Counted from the first letter of the stretch, positions 22,382 through 36,021 are shown. The stretch is 64,000 bases of DNA from Pantoea sp. IMH (GCF_000599885.1 NZ_JFGT01000004.1:248001-312000), one strand, 5' to 3'. A program made the numbers and translations. The notes: a model not told the origin generated them from the sequence alone.

Positions 22382-22409
22382 GCGGCTTGCTCCTTAACGG
22401 GCAAGCCGC
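22382..22409 (+). other. Intercistronic hairpin atpA-atpG
   Basis: Perfect 9-bp stem GCGGCTTGC / GCAAGCCGC with a 10-nt loop, in the 54-bp gap before the atpG ribosome-binding site. Confidence 0.6.
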
Positions 22410-22429
22410 AAGGCTTTGAGGAGAAGCTT

Positions 22430-23299
22430 ATGGCCGGCGCAAAAGAGATACGTAGTAAGATCGGAAGCGTGCAGAACACGCAGAAGATCACCAAAGCGAT
22501 GGAAATGGTCGCCGCCTCCAAGATGCGTAAATCGCAGGAACGCATGGCGGCCAGCCGTCCTTATGCAGAGACCATGCGCAAAGTGATTGGTCACATTGCG
22601 TTAGGGAATCTGGAGTACAAGCACCCTTACCTGGAAGAGCGTGACGTTAAGCGCGTCGGCTACCTGGTCGTATCTACCGACCGCGGGCTTTGTGGTGGTT
22701 TGAACATTAACCTGTTCAAAAAATTGCTGGCTGATATGAAAGTCTGGTCCGATAAAGGCGTTGAGAGCGATCTGGCGATTATCGGTTCCAAAGGGCTTTC
22801 GTTCTTCAGCTCCGTTGGCGGCAACGTGGTGGCTCAGGTCACTGGCATGGGCGACAAACCTTCCCTGTCCGATCTGATCGGTCCGGTGAAAGTGATGTTG
22901 CAGGCCTATGATGAAGGCCGTCTCGACAAGCTGTTTATCGTCAGCAACAAATTTATCAACACCATGTCTCAGTCTCCACAAATCGTCCAGCTGCTGCCGT
23001 TACCGCCAGCGGATGAAGACGAAGGCGTTGTGAAGAAAAGTACCTGGGATTACCTGTACGAACCGGACCCGAAAGCGCTGATGGATACCCTGCTGCGCCG
23101 CTACGTCGAGTCTCAGGTTTACCAGGGTGTTGTAGAAAACCTGGCCAGCGAACAGGCCGCGCGTATGGTGGCGATGAAAGCGGCGACCGACAACGGCGGA
23201 AACCTGATCAAAGAGTTGCAGTTGGTATACAACAAAGCTCGTCAGGCCAGCATCACCCAGGAACTTACCGAGATTGTCGGTGGGGCCTCCGCGGTTTAA
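22430..23299 (+). CDS. atpG: ATP synthase F1 subunit gamma (AtpG)
   Basis: Central rotor shaft. It is 289 residues (E. coli 287). N-terminal [20 protein letters not shown] and C-terminal [20 protein letters not shown] helices form the coiled-coil axle. An AGGAG ribosome-binding site precedes the ATG. Confidence 0.98.
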   Translation: MAGAKEIRSKIGSVQNTQKITKAMEMVAASKMRKSQERMAASRPYAETMRKVIGHIALGNLEYKHPYLEERDVKRVGYLVVSTDRGLCGGLNINLFKKLLADMKVWSDKGVESDLAIIGSKGLSFFSSVGGNVVAQVTGMGDKPSLSDLIGPVKVMLQAYDEGRLDKLFIVSNKFINTMSQSPQIVQLLPLPPADEDEGVVKKSTWDYLYEPDPKALMDTLLRRYVESQVYQGVVENLASEQAARMVAMKAATDNGGNLIKELQLVYNKARQASITQELTEIVGGASAV

Positions 23300-23312
23300 C
23301 CAGGTTAAATGA

Positions 23313-24713
<1,401 letters not shown>

Positions 24714-24802
24714 TCATATCCCTGCTTATTTCGGGCTGCGGCAAGGGGAAAACCGCCTGTGCAGCCTGAAGTATTACCGGGAAGTTTCTCTGGAGGTTAA
24801 TT

Positions 24803-25222
24803 ATGGCTATGACTTATCACCTGGACGTCGTCAGCGCTGAACAGAAGATGTTCGAAGGTCTGGTACAGAAAATCCAGGTGTCAGGTAGCGAAGGCGAACT
24901 GGGTATTTTTCCCGGCCACGCACCGCTGCTGACCGCCATTAAACCGGGTATGGTTCGTATCGTGAAGCAGCAAGGTGACGAAGAGTATATCTATCTCTCC
25001 GGTGGCCTGCTGGAAGTTCAGCCCGGCGCGGTTACCGTGCTGGCTGATACGGCGATTCGCGGCACCGACCTCGACGAAGCCCGTGCGGTGGAAGCGAAGC
25101 GCAAAGCCGAAGAGCATATGAACAACTCTCACGGCGATGTGGATTTTGCAACCGCATCGGCTGAACTGGCTAAAGCGATCGCCAAACTGCGCGTGATCGA
25201 GTTGACCAAAAAAGCGATGTAG
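24803..25222 (+). CDS. atpC: ATP synthase F1 subunit epsilon (AtpC)
   Basis: Intrinsic inhibitor and rotor subunit. It is 139 residues, equal to E. coli: an N-terminal beta-sandwich ([17 protein letters not shown]) and a C-terminal two-helix domain ending [11 protein letters not shown]. It is the last gene of the operon and is followed by a strong terminator. Confidence 0.98.
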   Translation: MAMTYHLDVVSAEQKMFEGLVQKIQVSGSEGELGIFPGHAPLLTAIKPGMVRIVKQQGDEEYIYLSGGLLEVQPGAVTVLADTAIRGTDLDEARAVEAKRKAEEHMNNSHGDVDFATASAELAKAIAKLRVIELTKKAM

Positions 25223-25238
25223 CCCAGGTTTAAGCAAG

Positions 25239-25272
25239 AATGCCAGTCAGGAAACTGACTGGCATTTTTTTT
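25239..25272 (+). terminator. Terminator of the atp operon
   Basis: Perfect 12-bp stem AATGCCAGTCAG / CTGACTGGCATT with a GAAA tetraloop and an eight-T run. Confidence 0.95.
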
Positions 25273-25379
25273 GCTTGCGCTCCGGGGACTGTACGCCTAA
25301 TTTTGGACCGAGAAAAATGTAGTAATTTCGGCGCCAAACCGTTTTACTTCCGTCTAATTACAGAATGTTCAGGATGACT

Positions 25380-26750
25380 ATGTCTAACAGCCCGATGAGT
25401 GTGGTGATCCTTGCTGCTGGCAAGGGAACCCGCATGTACTCCGACCTGCCCAAAGTGCTGCATTTGCTTGCCGGAAAACCGATGGTGCAGCACGTTATTG
25501 ATGCCGCAAACGGCCTCGGTGCCAGAAAGGTGCACCTGGTGTACGGGCACGGCGGCGATCTCTTACAGTCCACGCTGACCGATCCTTCCCTGAACTGGGT
25601 TTTGCAGGCGGAGCAGCTGGGCACGGGTCATGCGATGCAGCAGGCCGCCCCGCATTTTGCTGATGATGAAGACATCCTGATGCTGTACGGCGACGTTCCG
25701 CTGATTTCCGTGCCTACGTTGCAGCGGTTACAGCGCGCTAAACCCGCTGGCGGCATCGCGCTGTTAACGGTAATGCTGGAAAACCCGACGGGCTATGGCC
25801 GCATCATTCGCCGCAATGGCTCGGTTGTGGGCATTGTTGAACAGAAAGATGCCTCACCTGAGCAGCTTGCTATTAATGAGGTGAACACCGGCATCCTGAT
25901 GGCTAACGGCGCTGACCTGAAGCGCTGGCTCAGCAAACTGACCAATAACAATGCGCAGGGCGAATACTACATCACCGACATTATCGCTCTGGCCCATCAG
26001 GAAGGCCGCATCACCGAAGCGGTTCACCCGGACAGGGCAACGGAGACCGACGGCGTCAACAACCGGTTGCAGCTGGCCACGCTTGAACGTATCTACCAGG
26101 CGGAGCAGGCGGAAAGGCTGCTGCTGGCCGGCGTAATGCTCAATGACCCCGCCCGTTTTGATTTACGGGGCGAGCTGAAGCATGGACGGGATGTGGTGAT
26201 TGATACCAACGTCATTATCGAAGGGCGGGTGACGCTGGGTAACCGCGTTAAAATCGGCAGCGGCTGCCATCTGAAAAACTGCATCATTGGCGACGATTGC
26301 GAAATCAGCGCCTACAGCGTGCTGGAAGAGGCCGAGCTGGCGCCATCCAGCACGGCCGGCCCGTTTGCCCGGCTGCGTCCGGGCAGCAAGCTGGCGGAAG
26401 GCGCGCACGTCGGTAACTTCGTCGAAATGAAGAAAGCCACGCTGGGTAAAGGCTCTAAAGCGGGCCATCTCAGCTATCTCGGCGATGCGGAGATAGGCGC
26501 CAGCGTCAATATCGGTGCGGGCACCATCACCTGCAACTACGACGGCGTGAACAAATCCAAAACCCTTATCGGCGACAACGTTTTTGTCGGATCGGATACG
26601 CAGCTGGTGGCGCCCGTTTCGGTTGCCGCAGGCGCGACAATCGCCGCAGGCACGACGGTGATGCAGGATGTTACTGCCGAAGGTCTGGTCTATAACCGTA
26701 AAGATCAGAATCTGAAAACCGGCTGGCAGCGACCGGTGAAGAAGTCATAA
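25380..26750 (+). CDS. glmU: Bifunctional GlcNAc-1-phosphate uridyltransferase / glucosamine-1-phosphate acetyltransferase GlmU
   Basis: Makes UDP-GlcNAc for peptidoglycan and LPS in two steps. Start 25380 (AGGA 6 bp upstream) gives 456 residues, the E. coli length; two in-frame ATGs lie just upstream. The N-terminal nucleotidyltransferase has [18 protein letters not shown]; the C-terminal half is a left-handed beta-helix acetyltransferase with hexapeptide repeats and [16 protein letters not shown]. It is followed 159 bp later by glmS, the preceding step in the same pathway. Confidence 0.98.
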   Translation: MSNSPMSVVILAAGKGTRMYSDLPKVLHLLAGKPMVQHVIDAANGLGARKVHLVYGHGGDLLQSTLTDPSLNWVLQAEQLGTGHAMQQAAPHFADDEDILMLYGDVPLISVPTLQRLQRAKPAGGIALLTVMLENPTGYGRIIRRNGSVVGIVEQKDASPEQLAINEVNTGILMANGADLKRWLSKLTNNNAQGEYYITDIIALAHQEGRITEAVHPDRATETDGVNNRLQLATLERIYQAEQAERLLLAGVMLNDPARFDLRGELKHGRDVVIDTNVIIEGRVTLGNRVKIGSGCHLKNCIIGDDCEISAYSVLEEAELAPSSTAGPFARLRPGSKLAEGAHVGNFVEMKKATLGKGSKAGHLSYLGDAEIGASVNIGAGTITCNYDGVNKSKTLIGDNVFVGSDTQLVAPVSVAAGATIAAGTTVMQDVTAEGLVYNRKDQNLKTGWQRPVKKS

Positions 26751-26909
26751 CCTCTTTTTCAGGGCGGGAGCGATTCCGCCTGTAGTTCAGGCAGTCATAA
26801 AACAATAATCCCCACTCTCTACAAGGCTCGGGGAACCCGGAATATACCGGATTAATCAGATCGGTAGACAAAGTAATGGCCATCGCGCCATGACGTCAGG
26901 AAAAACACT

Positions 26910-28739
26910 ATGTGTGGAATTGTAGGTGCAGTAGCGCAACGTGATATCGCCGAAATCCTGCTGGAAGGATTACGCCGTCTTGAATATCGGGGTTATGACT
27001 CAGCCGGACTGGCTGTGGTGACAGCACAAGGAGAGGTGACCCGCCTTCGCCGGCTGGGGAAAGTCCAGAAGCTGGCAGAAGCAGCAGCAACCACGCCGCT
27101 GGAGGGCGGTACCGGCATTGCCCATACCCGCTGGGCAACGCACGGCGAACCCTCTGAAGCCAATGCGCATCCTCATATCTCTGAACATATCATTATCGTT
27201 CACAACGGCATCATCGAGAACCATGAGCCGCTGCGCGAGCAGCTGCAGGCCCGTGGCTATCAGTTTGCCTCCGAAACCGATACCGAAGTGGTGGCTCACC
27301 TGGTGCACTGGGAGCAGAAGCAGGGCGGTACGCTGCGTGAAGTGGTACAGCGTGTCATTCCTCAGCTGCGTGGCGCCTATGGCATGGTCATCATGGACAG
27401 CCGCGATCCCTCTCTGGTGGTGGCCGCGCGTTCCGGTAGCCCGCTGGTGATTGGCCGCGGCGTGGGCGAAAACTTTATCGCCTCCGACCAGCTGGCGCTG
27501 CTGCCGGTGACCCGCCGCTTCATTTACCTTGAAGAGGGCGATATTGCCGAAATTACCCGTCGCGATGTGACCATTGTCGATCGCCGCGGTGAAACCGTTG
27601 AGCGCAGCGAGATTGAATCCAGCGTACAGTACGATGCGGGCGATAAAGGCCTCTATCGTCACTATATGCAGAAAGAGATCTACGAACAGCCGATGGCGAT
27701 TAAGAACACCCTGAGCGGCCGTTTCAGCCACGGTGAAGTCGATCTGACCGAGCTGGGACCAAAGGCAAACGATCTGCTGAGCCAGGTTGAGCATATCCAG
27801 ATCGTGGCCTGCGGGACGTCTTACAATTCCGGTATGGTTTCACGCTACTGGTTTGAAGCCCTCGCTAACGTACCGTGTGACGTGGAGATCGCGTCCGAGT
27901 TTCGCTACCGCAAATCCGCAGTGCGTAAAAACAGCCTGCTGATTACCCTCTCCCAGTCGGGTGAGACGGCGGATACCCTGGCGGCGCTGCGCCTCTCTAA
28001 AGAGCTGGGCTACCTTGGTTCGCTGGCCATTTGTAACGTGGCTGGCTCCTCACTGGTGCGTGAATCCGATCTGGCGCTGATGACCAAAGCCGGCACCGAG
28101 ATTGGCGTTGCGTCAACGAAAGCCTTCACCACTCAGCTGACCGTGCTGCTGATGCTGGTAGCGAAAATTGGCCGTCTGAAGGGCGCGGACGCGCAGATTG
28201 AGCACGATATCGTGCACGGTCTGCAGGCGCTGCCAAGCCGCATTGAGCAGATGCTCTCGCAGGACACGCTGATTGAGGCGCTGGCCGAAGAGTTTTCTGA
28301 CAAGCATCATGCCTTGTTCCTGGGCCGTGGTAATCAGTATCCGATTGCGATGGAAGGGGCGCTGAAGCTGAAAGAGATCTCCTATATTCATGCTGAAGCT
28401 TATGCCGCCGGGGAACTGAAGCACGGACCGCTGGCGCTGATTGATGCGGATATGCCGGTTATCGTGGTCGCGCCGAACAACGATCTGCTGGAGAAGCTGA
28501 AGTCGAATATAGAGGAAGTGCGCGCACGTGGCGGCCTGCTCTATGTTTTTGCCGATCAGGATGCCGGTTTTAGCGATAGCGAAGGCATGAAGATTATCCC
28601 ACTGCCGCATGTGGAAGAGGTGATCGCGCCAATCTTCTACACCGTGCCGCTTCAGCTGCTCTCCTATCATGTGGCGCTGATTAAAGGCACGGATGTTGAC
28701 CAGCCGCGTAATCTGGCCAAATCAGTGACCGTGGAGTAA
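26910..28739 (+). CDS. glmS: Glutamine-fructose-6-phosphate aminotransferase GlmS
   Basis: Commits fructose-6-phosphate to amino sugar synthesis using glutamine. It is 609 residues, equal to E. coli. The N-terminal glutaminase begins MCGIVGA with nucleophile Cys2 (Cys1 after Met removal); two SIS sugar-isomerase domains follow ([35 protein letters not shown]). In relatives the glmUS mRNA is cleaved near the glmU stop and glmS translation is boosted by the sRNA GlmZ. The 159-bp leader here is long and contains short stems, but no pairing site was proved. Confidence 0.98.
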   Translation: MCGIVGAVAQRDIAEILLEGLRRLEYRGYDSAGLAVVTAQGEVTRLRRLGKVQKLAEAAATTPLEGGTGIAHTRWATHGEPSEANAHPHISEHIIIVHNGIIENHEPLREQLQARGYQFASETDTEVVAHLVHWEQKQGGTLREVVQRVIPQLRGAYGMVIMDSRDPSLVVAARSGSPLVIGRGVGENFIASDQLALLPVTRRFIYLEEGDIAEITRRDVTIVDRRGETVERSEIESSVQYDAGDKGLYRHYMQKEIYEQPMAIKNTLSGRFSHGEVDLTELGPKANDLLSQVEHIQIVACGTSYNSGMVSRYWFEALANVPCDVEIASEFRYRKSAVRKNSLLITLSQSGETADTLAALRLSKELGYLGSLAICNVAGSSLVRESDLALMTKAGTEIGVASTKAFTTQLTVLLMLVAKIGRLKGADAQIEHDIVHGLQALPSRIEQMLSQDTLIEALAEEFSDKHHALFLGRGNQYPIAMEGALKLKEISYIHAEAYAAGELKHGPLALIDADMPVIVVAPNNDLLEKLKSNIEEVRARGGLLYVFADQDAGFSDSEGMKIIPLPHVEEVIAPIFYTVPLQLLSYHVALIKGTDVDQPRNLAKSVTVE

Positions 28740-28740
28740 T

Positions 28741-28766
28741 AAAAACGCCCCTTCGGGGGCGTTTTT
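28741..28766 (+). terminator. Terminator of glmUS
   Basis: Perfect 11-bp stem AAAAACGCCCC / GGGGCGTTTTT with a TTCG tetraloop, directly after the glmS stop. Confidence 0.97.
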
Positions 28767-29158
28767 GCTGTTGCAGGCAAAAATTCGTAAGCGTCATCAC
28801 TGACTGGCTCTTGCTGGCGCAGGACGCCTCTTTTTCAGCGGCAGCGCACATGCTTTAAAAGTGACCTTCATTTACCCTGACGCGGTTGAACACCGATTCC
28901 CTCCTCTTCCTGTTAAACCGACAACGCTTTCCCGTTCTTTCTCCGTTCGATCTTTTTAAGCCGTTCCTCAATGCAGCATGCTGAAAGCAGCATAGCCCCG
29001 TTAAGTCATTTTCCTGTGGGTAGGCGAAAGGAGAATTTTGCCAAAAAAATCCGACTGATTCGATGTCTGGTATTTCGCATGACGGATTACGTACAGGCCG
29101 TATTCTGCTTTCCGCCAGAAGCTGGGCGGTCTGGTAATCACGGGTTATTTATTGACCG
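28767..29158. other. Non-coding region between glmS and the pst promoter
   Basis: No supportable gene, repeat or RNA element was seen here. A short open frame from 28971 runs through the Pho boxes and lacks a ribosome-binding site, so it is not called. Confidence 0.6.
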
Positions 29159-29209
29159 CTGTCATAAAACTGTCATATAGGCGACATTTTACTGTCACGA
29201 AACTGTCCT
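29159..29209 (+). promoter_or_regulatory. Two Pho boxes of the pstS promoter
   Basis: CTGTCATAAAACTGTCAT (29159-29176) and CTGTCACGAAACTGTCCT (29192-29209), 33 bp apart, are PhoB-binding boxes. A TATTTT-like -10 follows, as in the E. coli pstS promoter. They imply induction of pstSCAB-phoU under phosphate starvation. Confidence 0.95.
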
Positions 29210-29282
29210 ATTTTGCCTTCAGCAGCAATCATAACTCAGACAAATGGCTTCAAGCCTGACTTCAACTTCCCCTGGAGGGAAC

Positions 29283-30323
29283 ATGACACTGATGCAAAAA
29301 ACTCTGGCTCAATGTGTAGCAGTCACCCTTTCGTTGAGCGCCGTTTCTGCTTTCGCCGCCACTAATCTGACGGGCGCAGGCGGGACATTCCCGGCACCGG
29401 TTTATAATAAATGGGCAGCAGAATACAACAAAGAAACAGGCGCACAGGTTAACTACCAGGGGATCGGTTCTTCCGGCGGCGTGAAGCAGATTATCGCTAA
29501 AACCGTCGATTTCGGTGCATCCGATGCGCCAATGAAAGAAGAAGACCTGCAGAAAAACGGCCTGTTCCAGTTTCCTACCGTGATCGGTGGCGTGGTGCTG
29601 GCGGTTAATATCCCAGGTGTGAAGTCTGGCCAGCTGACGCTGGATGGCAAAACCGTGGGTGATATTTATCTGGGCAACATTAAAAAATGGAACGACCCGG
29701 CAATCGTTAAGCTGAACCCGGATGTGCAGCTGCCTGACAGCAACATCAACGTAGTGCGTCGTGCTGACGGTTCCGGTACCTCTTTCGTGTTTACCAGCTA
29801 CCTTTCTAAAGTCAGCAGCGACTGGAACAGCAAGGTTGGTAAAGGCAACACCGTTAACTGGCCAACGGGGCTGGGCGGTAAGGGCAATGACGGCGTCGCC
29901 GCGTTTGTTCAGCGTCTGCCGGGATCGATCGGCTATGTGGAATATGCCTACGCCAAACAGAATAACCTGGCCTATACCAAGCTGATTGATGCTGATGGTA
30001 AAGCCGTTGAGCCAAGCGAGCAGAGCTTCAGCGATGCCGCTAAAGGTGCAAACTGGAGCGAATCCTTTGCTCAGGACCTGACTTACCAGAAAGGTGAGAA
30101 TGCCTGGCCAATCGCGTCAACAACCTTCATTCTGATGCATAAAGAGCAGGCGAATGCTGAAAAAGGCGCTGCGGTACTGAAGTTCTTTGACTGGGCATAT
30201 AAAAACGGTGATGAGACAACCACCAGCCTGGATTACGCGACACTGCCGGACTCCGTGGTTGAGCAGATCCGTGCCGCCTGGAAAACCAACGTGAAAGACA
30301 GCTCAGGTAAAGCGCTCTACTAA
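29283..30323 (+). CDS. pstS: Periplasmic phosphate-binding protein PstS
   Basis: Captures phosphate for the Pst ABC importer. Start 29283, with GGAGGG 7 bp upstream, gives 346 residues, equal to E. coli. Signal peptide runs to SAFA with mature start [16 protein letters not shown]. Phosphate-contact motifs [17 protein letters not shown] and [12 protein letters not shown] are intact. It is the first gene of the Pho-regulated operon. Confidence 0.98.
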   Translation: MTLMQKTLAQCVAVTLSLSAVSAFAATNLTGAGGTFPAPVYNKWAAEYNKETGAQVNYQGIGSSGGVKQIIAKTVDFGASDAPMKEEDLQKNGLFQFPTVIGGVVLAVNIPGVKSGQLTLDGKTVGDIYLGNIKKWNDPAIVKLNPDVQLPDSNINVVRRADGSGTSFVFTSYLSKVSSDWNSKVGKGNTVNWPTGLGGKGNDGVAAFVQRLPGSIGYVEYAYAKQNNLAYTKLIDADGKAVEPSEQSFSDAAKGANWSESFAQDLTYQKGENAWPIASTTFILMHKEQANAEKGAAVLKFFDWAYKNGDETTTSLDYATLPDSVVEQIRAAWKTNVKDSSGKALY

Positions 30324-30362
30324 GCAGTTCACGGGAGCGAAATGATTCGCTCCGTGCCATGA

Positions 30363-30380
30363 GGCGGCCACCGGGCCGCC
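30363..30380 (+). other. Intercistronic hairpin pstS-pstC
   Basis: 7-bp GC stem GGCGGCC / GGCCGCC with a 4-nt loop between pstS and pstC. It probably protects or partly terminates the pstS message, allowing excess binding protein relative to permease. Confidence 0.6.
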
Positions 30381-30406
30381 TTAACACTTTCGACATCGAG
30401 AATTCT

Positions 30407-31369
30407 ATGGCTGCAACCAAGCCGACTTTTAAGGCTCCCGGTAAGCAAGGTGATATCATTTTCGGTGCGCTGGTTAAACTGGCTGCGCTGATTGTGCTGT
30501 TGTTGCTGGGCGGCATTATCGTCTCGCTCATCGTCTCCTCCTGGCCCAGCATTCAGAAGTTTGGCTTCTCCTTTCTGTGGACCAAGACCTGGGATGCGCC
30601 CAACGAACAATTTGGTGCGCTGGTACCGATTTACGGCACCATCGTAACCTCCCTCATTGCACTGATTATCGCTGTACCGGTCAGTTTTGGTATAGCCCTG
30701 TTCCTGACTGAACTGGCACCGAGCTGGCTGCGTCGCCCGCTTGGGGTGGCGATTGAACTGCTGGCGGCCATCCCCAGCATCGTTTACGGCATGTGGGGAC
30801 TGTTTGTCTTCGCGCCGCTGTTTGCGACCTGGTTCCAGGCGCCGCTGGGCGACCTGATGTCAACTATCCCTATCGTTGGTGCGCTGTTTTCAGGTCCGGC
30901 ATTTGGTATCGGCATTCTGGCTGCCGGGATTATCCTGGCGATTATGATCATTCCGTACATTGCTTCCGTAATGCGTGACGTGTTTGAACAGACGCCGGTC
31001 ATGATGAAAGAATCGGCTTACGGCATCGGTTGTACGACCTGGGAAGTGATCTGGCGCATCGTGCTGCCATTCACGAAAAATGGCGTTATCGGCGGGATAA
31101 TGCTGGGCCTGGGACGCGCGTTGGGTGAAACGATGGCCGTGACTTTTATCATCGGCAACACTTACCAGCTCGACAGCCCTTCCCTGTTTATGCCGGGTAA
31201 CAGCATCACGTCCGCCCTGGCTAACGAATTTGCCGAAGCCGAATCGGGTGTGCATACCGCCGCGCTGATGGAGCTGGGGCTGATCCTGTTTGTGATTACC
31301 TTTATTGTCCTGGCCTGCTCAAAACTGATGGTGATGAAGCTGGCGAAAAGTGAAGGAGCCCGCACATGA
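30407..31369 (+). CDS. pstC: Phosphate ABC transporter permease PstC
   Basis: Inner-membrane permease pairing with PstA. From the ATG at 30407 it is 320 residues (E. coli 319) and begins [19 protein letters not shown]. Six hydrophobic helices and the ATPase-contact loop [19 protein letters not shown] are visible. The stop overlaps pstA by 4 nt. Confidence 0.97.
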   Translation: MAATKPTFKAPGKQGDIIFGALVKLAALIVLLLLGGIIVSLIVSSWPSIQKFGFSFLWTKTWDAPNEQFGALVPIYGTIVTSLIALIIAVPVSFGIALFLTELAPSWLRRPLGVAIELLAAIPSIVYGMWGLFVFAPLFATWFQAPLGDLMSTIPIVGALFSGPAFGIGILAAGIILAIMIIPYIASVMRDVFEQTPVMMKESAYGIGCTTWEVIWRIVLPFTKNGVIGGIMLGLGRALGETMAVTFIIGNTYQLDSPSLFMPGNSITSALANEFAEAESGVHTAALMELGLILFVITFIVLACSKLMVMKLAKSEGART

Positions 31370-32253
31370 CCGCGATGGAACTGCAATCACGCGCTGAACT
31401 GGACGCTTCCCGTCGCAAAATGCAGGCGTGGCGCCGGACCAAAAACCGTATCGCGCTGACGCTTTCCCTGCTGACAATGGCTTTTGGCCTCTTCTGGCTG
31501 GTATGGATCCTGTTCACCACCGTGACCCGTGGTATCGACGGCATGACGCTGTCGCTGTTTACCGAAAACACGCCGCCGCCGAACACGGCGGGCGGTGGTC
31601 TGGCCAACGCCATTGCTGGCAGCGGGCTATTGATCCTCTGGTCAACGATTGTGGGTACGCCACTGGGCATTATGGCCGGTATTTATCTGGCTGAGTATGG
31701 GCGTAAATCCTGGCTGGCTGAAGTTATCCGCTTTATTAACGATATCCTGCTCTCCGCGCCATCTATTGTGGTCGGGCTGTTTGTTTACACGATTATTGTT
31801 GCCCAGATGAAGCACTTTTCGGGGCTGGCGGGCGTGATTGCCCTCGCACTGTTACAGATCCCGATCGTTATCCGTACCACGGAAAACATGCTGAGGCTGG
31901 TGCCGGACAGCCTGCGCGAAGCGGCCTATGCGCTGGGTACGCCGCAGTGGAAGATGATTTCGGCAATCACGCTGAAAGCATCGATATCAGGCATCCTCAC
32001 CGGCGTACTGCTGGCGATTGCGCGTATTGCGGGTGAAACCGCCCCGCTGCTGTTCACGTCGCTCTCCAATCAGTTCTGGAGTACCGATATGATGCAGCCG
32101 CTGGCGAACCTGCCGGTCACTATCTTTAAGTTCGCCATGAGCCCGTTTGCGGAGTGGCAAAGCCTGGCCTGGGCGGGCGTGCTGCTGATTACCGTCTGCG
32201 TATTGCTGTTGAACATCCTGGCGCGTGTGATTTTTGCCAAGAGTAAACATTAA
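31366..32253 (+). CDS. pstA: Phosphate ABC transporter permease PstA
   Basis: Second permease of the Pst importer, 295 residues (E. coli 296). The ATG overlaps the pstC TGA, indicating coupled translation. The EAA-type loop [21 protein letters not shown] contacts PstB. Six membrane helices are evident. Confidence 0.97.
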   Translation: MTAMELQSRAELDASRRKMQAWRRTKNRIALTLSLLTMAFGLFWLVWILFTTVTRGIDGMTLSLFTENTPPPNTAGGGLANAIAGSGLLILWSTIVGTPLGIMAGIYLAEYGRKSWLAEVIRFINDILLSAPSIVVGLFVYTIIVAQMKHFSGLAGVIALALLQIPIVIRTTENMLRLVPDSLREAAYALGTPQWKMISAITLKASISGILTGVLLAIARIAGETAPLLFTSLSNQFWSTDMMQPLANLPVTIFKFAMSPFAEWQSLAWAGVLLITVCVLLLNILARVIFAKSKH

Positions 32254-32284
32254 TTGAGAAGCGCGGCTGCGGCGGCGCGAATAA

Positions 32285-33067
<783 letters not shown>

Positions 33068-33084
33068 TCTGACTGGAGAACATC

Positions 33085-33819
33085 ATGGATAACCTGAATC
33101 TGAATAAACACATCTCCGGGCAGTTCAACGCCGAGCTGGAGCATATCCGTACCCAGGTCATGACGATGGGGGGAATGGTGGAACAGCAGCTGACTGACGC
33201 CATTACCGCTATGCATAACCAGGATGCCGAACTGGCAAAACTGGTCATCGACGGCGACCAGAAGGTGAATATGATGGAGGTGTCGATCGATGAAGCCTGC
33301 GTCCGTATCATCGCCAAACGCCAGCCAACCGCCAGCGATTTGCGGCTGGTGATGGCGATCATCAAGACTATCTCGGAACTGGAACGCATCGGTGACGTGG
33401 CGGAGAAAATCAGCCGCACCGCGCTGGAAAAATTTGGTCAGCATCATCAGCCGCTGCTGGTCAGTCTGGAGTCGCTGGGCCACCACACCATTCAGATGCT
33501 GCATGATGTGCTGGATGCGTTTGCGCGCATGGATTTGACTGCGGCCATTGAGATTTACCGGGAAGATAAAAAGGTCGACCAGGAGTATGAGGGCATCGTT
33601 CGTCAGTTGATGACCCATATGATGGAAGATCCACGTACTATTCCCAGCGTACTGACCGCGCTCTTCTGCGCCCGCGCCATTGAGCGTATTGGCGATCGTT
33701 GTCAGAACATTTGCGAAATCATCTTCTATTTCGTGAAGGGGCAGGACTTCCGTCACGTTGGCGGCGACCAGTTAGATAAGCTACTGACTGGTGATAGCGG
33801 CGACAATAATCCCGTCTGA
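33085..33819 (+). CDS. phoU: Phosphate signalling protein PhoU
   Basis: Cytoplasmic regulator that links Pst transport to PhoR and represses the Pho regulon when phosphate is plentiful. It is 244 residues (E. coli 241), forming two three-helix bundles with the metal-site motifs EL(E)RIGDVAEKI and [12 protein letters not shown]. It closes the pst operon; a terminator follows. Confidence 0.98.
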   Translation: MDNLNLNKHISGQFNAELEHIRTQVMTMGGMVEQQLTDAITAMHNQDAELAKLVIDGDQKVNMMEVSIDEACVRIIAKRQPTASDLRLVMAIIKTISELERIGDVAEKISRTALEKFGQHHQPLLVSLESLGHHTIQMLHDVLDAFARMDLTAAIEIYREDKKVDQEYEGIVRQLMTHMMEDPRTIPSVLTALFCARAIERIGDRCQNICEIIFYFVKGQDFRHVGGDQLDKLLTGDSGDNNPV

Positions 33820-33828
33820 TCCCTTCCT

Positions 33829-33854
33829 GGCCGGGATATCCCGGCCTGCTTTTT
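33829..33854 (+). terminator. Terminator of the pst operon
   Basis: 7-bp stem GGCCGGG / CCCGGCC with an ATAT loop and a downstream TGCTTTTT, ten bases after phoU. Confidence 0.85.
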
Positions 33855-33932
33855 CCCCCCGCGTTTTTCGGTTGGAATGTGACCGCCTGCAAATTTATAC
33901 TTGGCGCACATTTTTCCCGACAGGAAACGCGC

Positions 33933-35168
33933 ATGACTCTCAAGACGCCTCAACAAGGTGCCACGCCGGGCAAGGCGATGCTGGCCGCCGTCAGCGGCTA
34001 CGCGATGGACGGTTTCGATCTGCTTATCCTCGGTTTTATGCTGCCGGCAATCAGCGTCTCGTTAGCGCTGGACGCTTCCCAGGCAGGCTCACTGGTCACC
34101 TGGACGCTGATCGGTGCGGTTATCGGCGGGATTATCTTCGGTCATCTCAGCGACCGCTTCGGACGCATTCGCGTACTGACGTTCACCATTTTAATGTTCT
34201 CCGTTTTTACCGGGCTTTGCGCTATCGCGCAGGGTTACTGGGATTTGCTGATCTACCGTACGCTGGCAGGCGTCGGGCTGGGCGGCGAGTTCGGCATCGG
34301 GATGGCGCTGATTGCGGAGTCCTGGCCTGCTAACAAACGCAACCGCGCTTCGGCCTGGGTCGGTATTGGCTGGCAGCTGGGTGTACTGCTGGCGGCACTG
34401 ATCACGCCGCTGCTGCTGAACGTTATCGGCTGGCGCGGCATGTTTCTGGTGGGCCTGCTGCCTGCACTGATCTCCTTTGCCATCCGCCGGGGAGTGGGTG
34501 AACCCGAAGCGTTTACCCGGCAGAGTAATAAACAGCAGCGCCTCTCGTTTACCGCGCGGCTCAAACTGCTGTTTCATGATGTCGCCACTGCAAAAGCCAG
34601 TCTGGGTATCCTGATCCTCTGTTCCGTACAGAACTTCGGCTATTACGGCCTGATGATCTGGATGCCGAGCTACCTCTCCACCAGCTTTGGCTTTTCGCTG
34701 ACCAAATCGGGCTTATGGACGGCGGTGACGGTGGTCGGTATGACCTTTGGCATCTGGCTGTTTGGCGTACTGGCGGATCGGTTCGCCCGCTGGAAAATTT
34801 TCCTGTTTTATCAGTTTGGGGCAGTAGTGATGGTGATCGTTTATGCCCAGTTACGCGATCCCACGGTGATGCTCTTTACCGGCGCGCTGATGGGCATGTT
34901 CGTCAACGGGATGATTGGCGGCTATGGCGCGCTGATTTCCGATACCTATCCGGTTCAGGTGCGCGCAACGGCGCAAAATATCCTGTTTAATCTGGGGCGT
35001 GGCGTGGGCGGTTTCGGTCCGCTGGTGATTGGCCTGCTGGCGGCAAAAATTTCGTTCGTGGCGGCCATCACCCTACTGGCGCTGATTTACCTGCTGGATA
35101 TTTTCGCCACCCTCTTTCTGCTGCCAAAAACCGAAGGTAATGAGGATCGGCTGGGTGCTATCGGCTGA
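33933..35168 (+). CDS. MFS transporter, metabolite:H+ symporter type (substrate unknown)
   Basis: Major facilitator permease of 411 residues with about twelve membrane helices. Helix 1 carries DGFDLLILGF and the helix 2-3 loop carries GHLSDRFGRIR, both typical of the aromatic acid/sialate:H+ symporter groups. A second motif A-like loop, GVLADRFARWK, lies in the C-terminal half. AGGAA lies 8 bp before the ATG. It stands alone between phoU and yieH, so context gives no substrate. It is absent from this position in E. coli K-12. Confidence 0.85.
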   Translation: MTLKTPQQGATPGKAMLAAVSGYAMDGFDLLILGFMLPAISVSLALDASQAGSLVTWTLIGAVIGGIIFGHLSDRFGRIRVLTFTILMFSVFTGLCAIAQGYWDLLIYRTLAGVGLGGEFGIGMALIAESWPANKRNRASAWVGIGWQLGVLLAALITPLLLNVIGWRGMFLVGLLPALISFAIRRGVGEPEAFTRQSNKQQRLSFTARLKLLFHDVATAKASLGILILCSVQNFGYYGLMIWMPSYLSTSFGFSLTKSGLWTAVTVVGMTFGIWLFGVLADRFARWKIFLFYQFGAVVMVIVYAQLRDPTVMLFTGALMGMFVNGMIGGYGALISDTYPVQVRATAQNILFNLGRGVGGFGPLVIGLLAAKISFVAAITLLALIYLLDIFATLFLLPKTEGNEDRLGAIG

Positions 35169-35201
35169 AACGGCCTCTTTTGCGGCAGCCGTCAGGGAGA
35201 C

Positions 35202-35227
35202 GCGATGCCTGCTGCCGCAGGCATCGC
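35202..35227. terminator. Hairpin between convergent MFS gene and yieH
   Basis: Perfect 11-bp stem GCGATGCCTGC / GCAGGCATCGC with a TGCC loop. Overlapping TGCGGCAG / CTGCCGCA arms allow an alternative fold. No T-run on the plus strand. Confidence 0.6.
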
Positions 35228-35249
35228 ACCCTAACCGTGCCGCAGCCCC

Positions 35250-35912
35250 TTAGCGGGTGAGCTGCCAGCCTTTCGCCTGCCACAGCGCAGGGAGCTGCGC
35301 CAGATCGTCAAAGGTTGTCACCAGAGGATGTTCCAGCGGTTTATTGTGCGCGTCGGCACAGTAGTAAAACACCGGGATCCCTGCGGCGATGCCTGCCTTA
35401 GCGCCGGCTTCAGAGTCATCGACCAGAATGCAACGCTCAAGCGGCACCTTCATTTGTCCGGCGGCATGTTGCATCAGCGCCGGATCGGGCTTCCAGCTGT
35501 TGATATCATAGCCGCTGTACAACCGGTCATCAAAAAAGCTCAGCATGCCGGTCAGACCCAGCGAATGCTGCATTTTTCCCACGGTACCGTTTGACACCAC
35601 GCAAACCGGGACGCGCATCCGATCGAGCAGATCTCTGGCACCCTGAATGGGCTTCAGTTCAAGCTCAAACAGGCGGGCCACTTCCTGGCGGTAGGCCGGT
35701 TCAATCACGTCGACCGGAACGGTAAGCTGATGCTGGTCGCAGACGTCGGCAATAATGTCATAAAGCTTCACGCCCTTATATTTTTCAAACATCTCCTGAA
35801 GCGAGAGGTCGGCACCGTACTGCGCAAAAGTGTTTACATAGGCCTGGGTACAGAGCAGTTCACTGTCTACCAGCGTCCCGTCACAATCAAAAAAAACACA
35901 TTCAACCGTCAT
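35250..35912 (-). CDS. yieH: HAD-family phosphatase YieH
   Basis: Cytoplasmic haloacid-dehalogenase hydrolase; the E. coli homologue acts on 6-phosphogluconate. 220 residues (E. coli 221). HAD motif I is FFDCDGTLVDSE with nucleophile Asp9, motif II VVSNGT, motif III Lys in SWKPDP, and motif IV ILVDDSEAGAKAG. It diverges from adeP, the same neighbour as in E. coli. Confidence 0.94.
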   Translation of the reverse strand: MTVECVFFDCDGTLVDSELLCTQAYVNTFAQYGADLSLQEMFEKYKGVKLYDIIADVCDQHQLTVPVDVIEPAYRQEVARLFELELKPIQGARDLLDRMRVPVCVVSNGTVGKMQHSLGLTGMLSFFDDRLYSGYDINSWKPDPALMQHAAGQMKVPLERCILVDDSEAGAKAGIAAGIPVFYYCADAHNKPLEHPLVTTFDDLAQLPALWQAKGWQLTR

Positions 35913-36021
35913 TCAGCACTTCTCCATTTTGGCTGTGACTCTCCACTTTACTGCTTTGCCACGGAAATGCGATCGGCAAATGTTATTTTACGTTAACGGT
36001 TGCGATTATCCGGTAACAGGC

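Noticed and set aside
28971-29180. Short plus-strand frame upstream of pstS
   Set aside because: Runs through the Pho box and has no ribosome-binding site.
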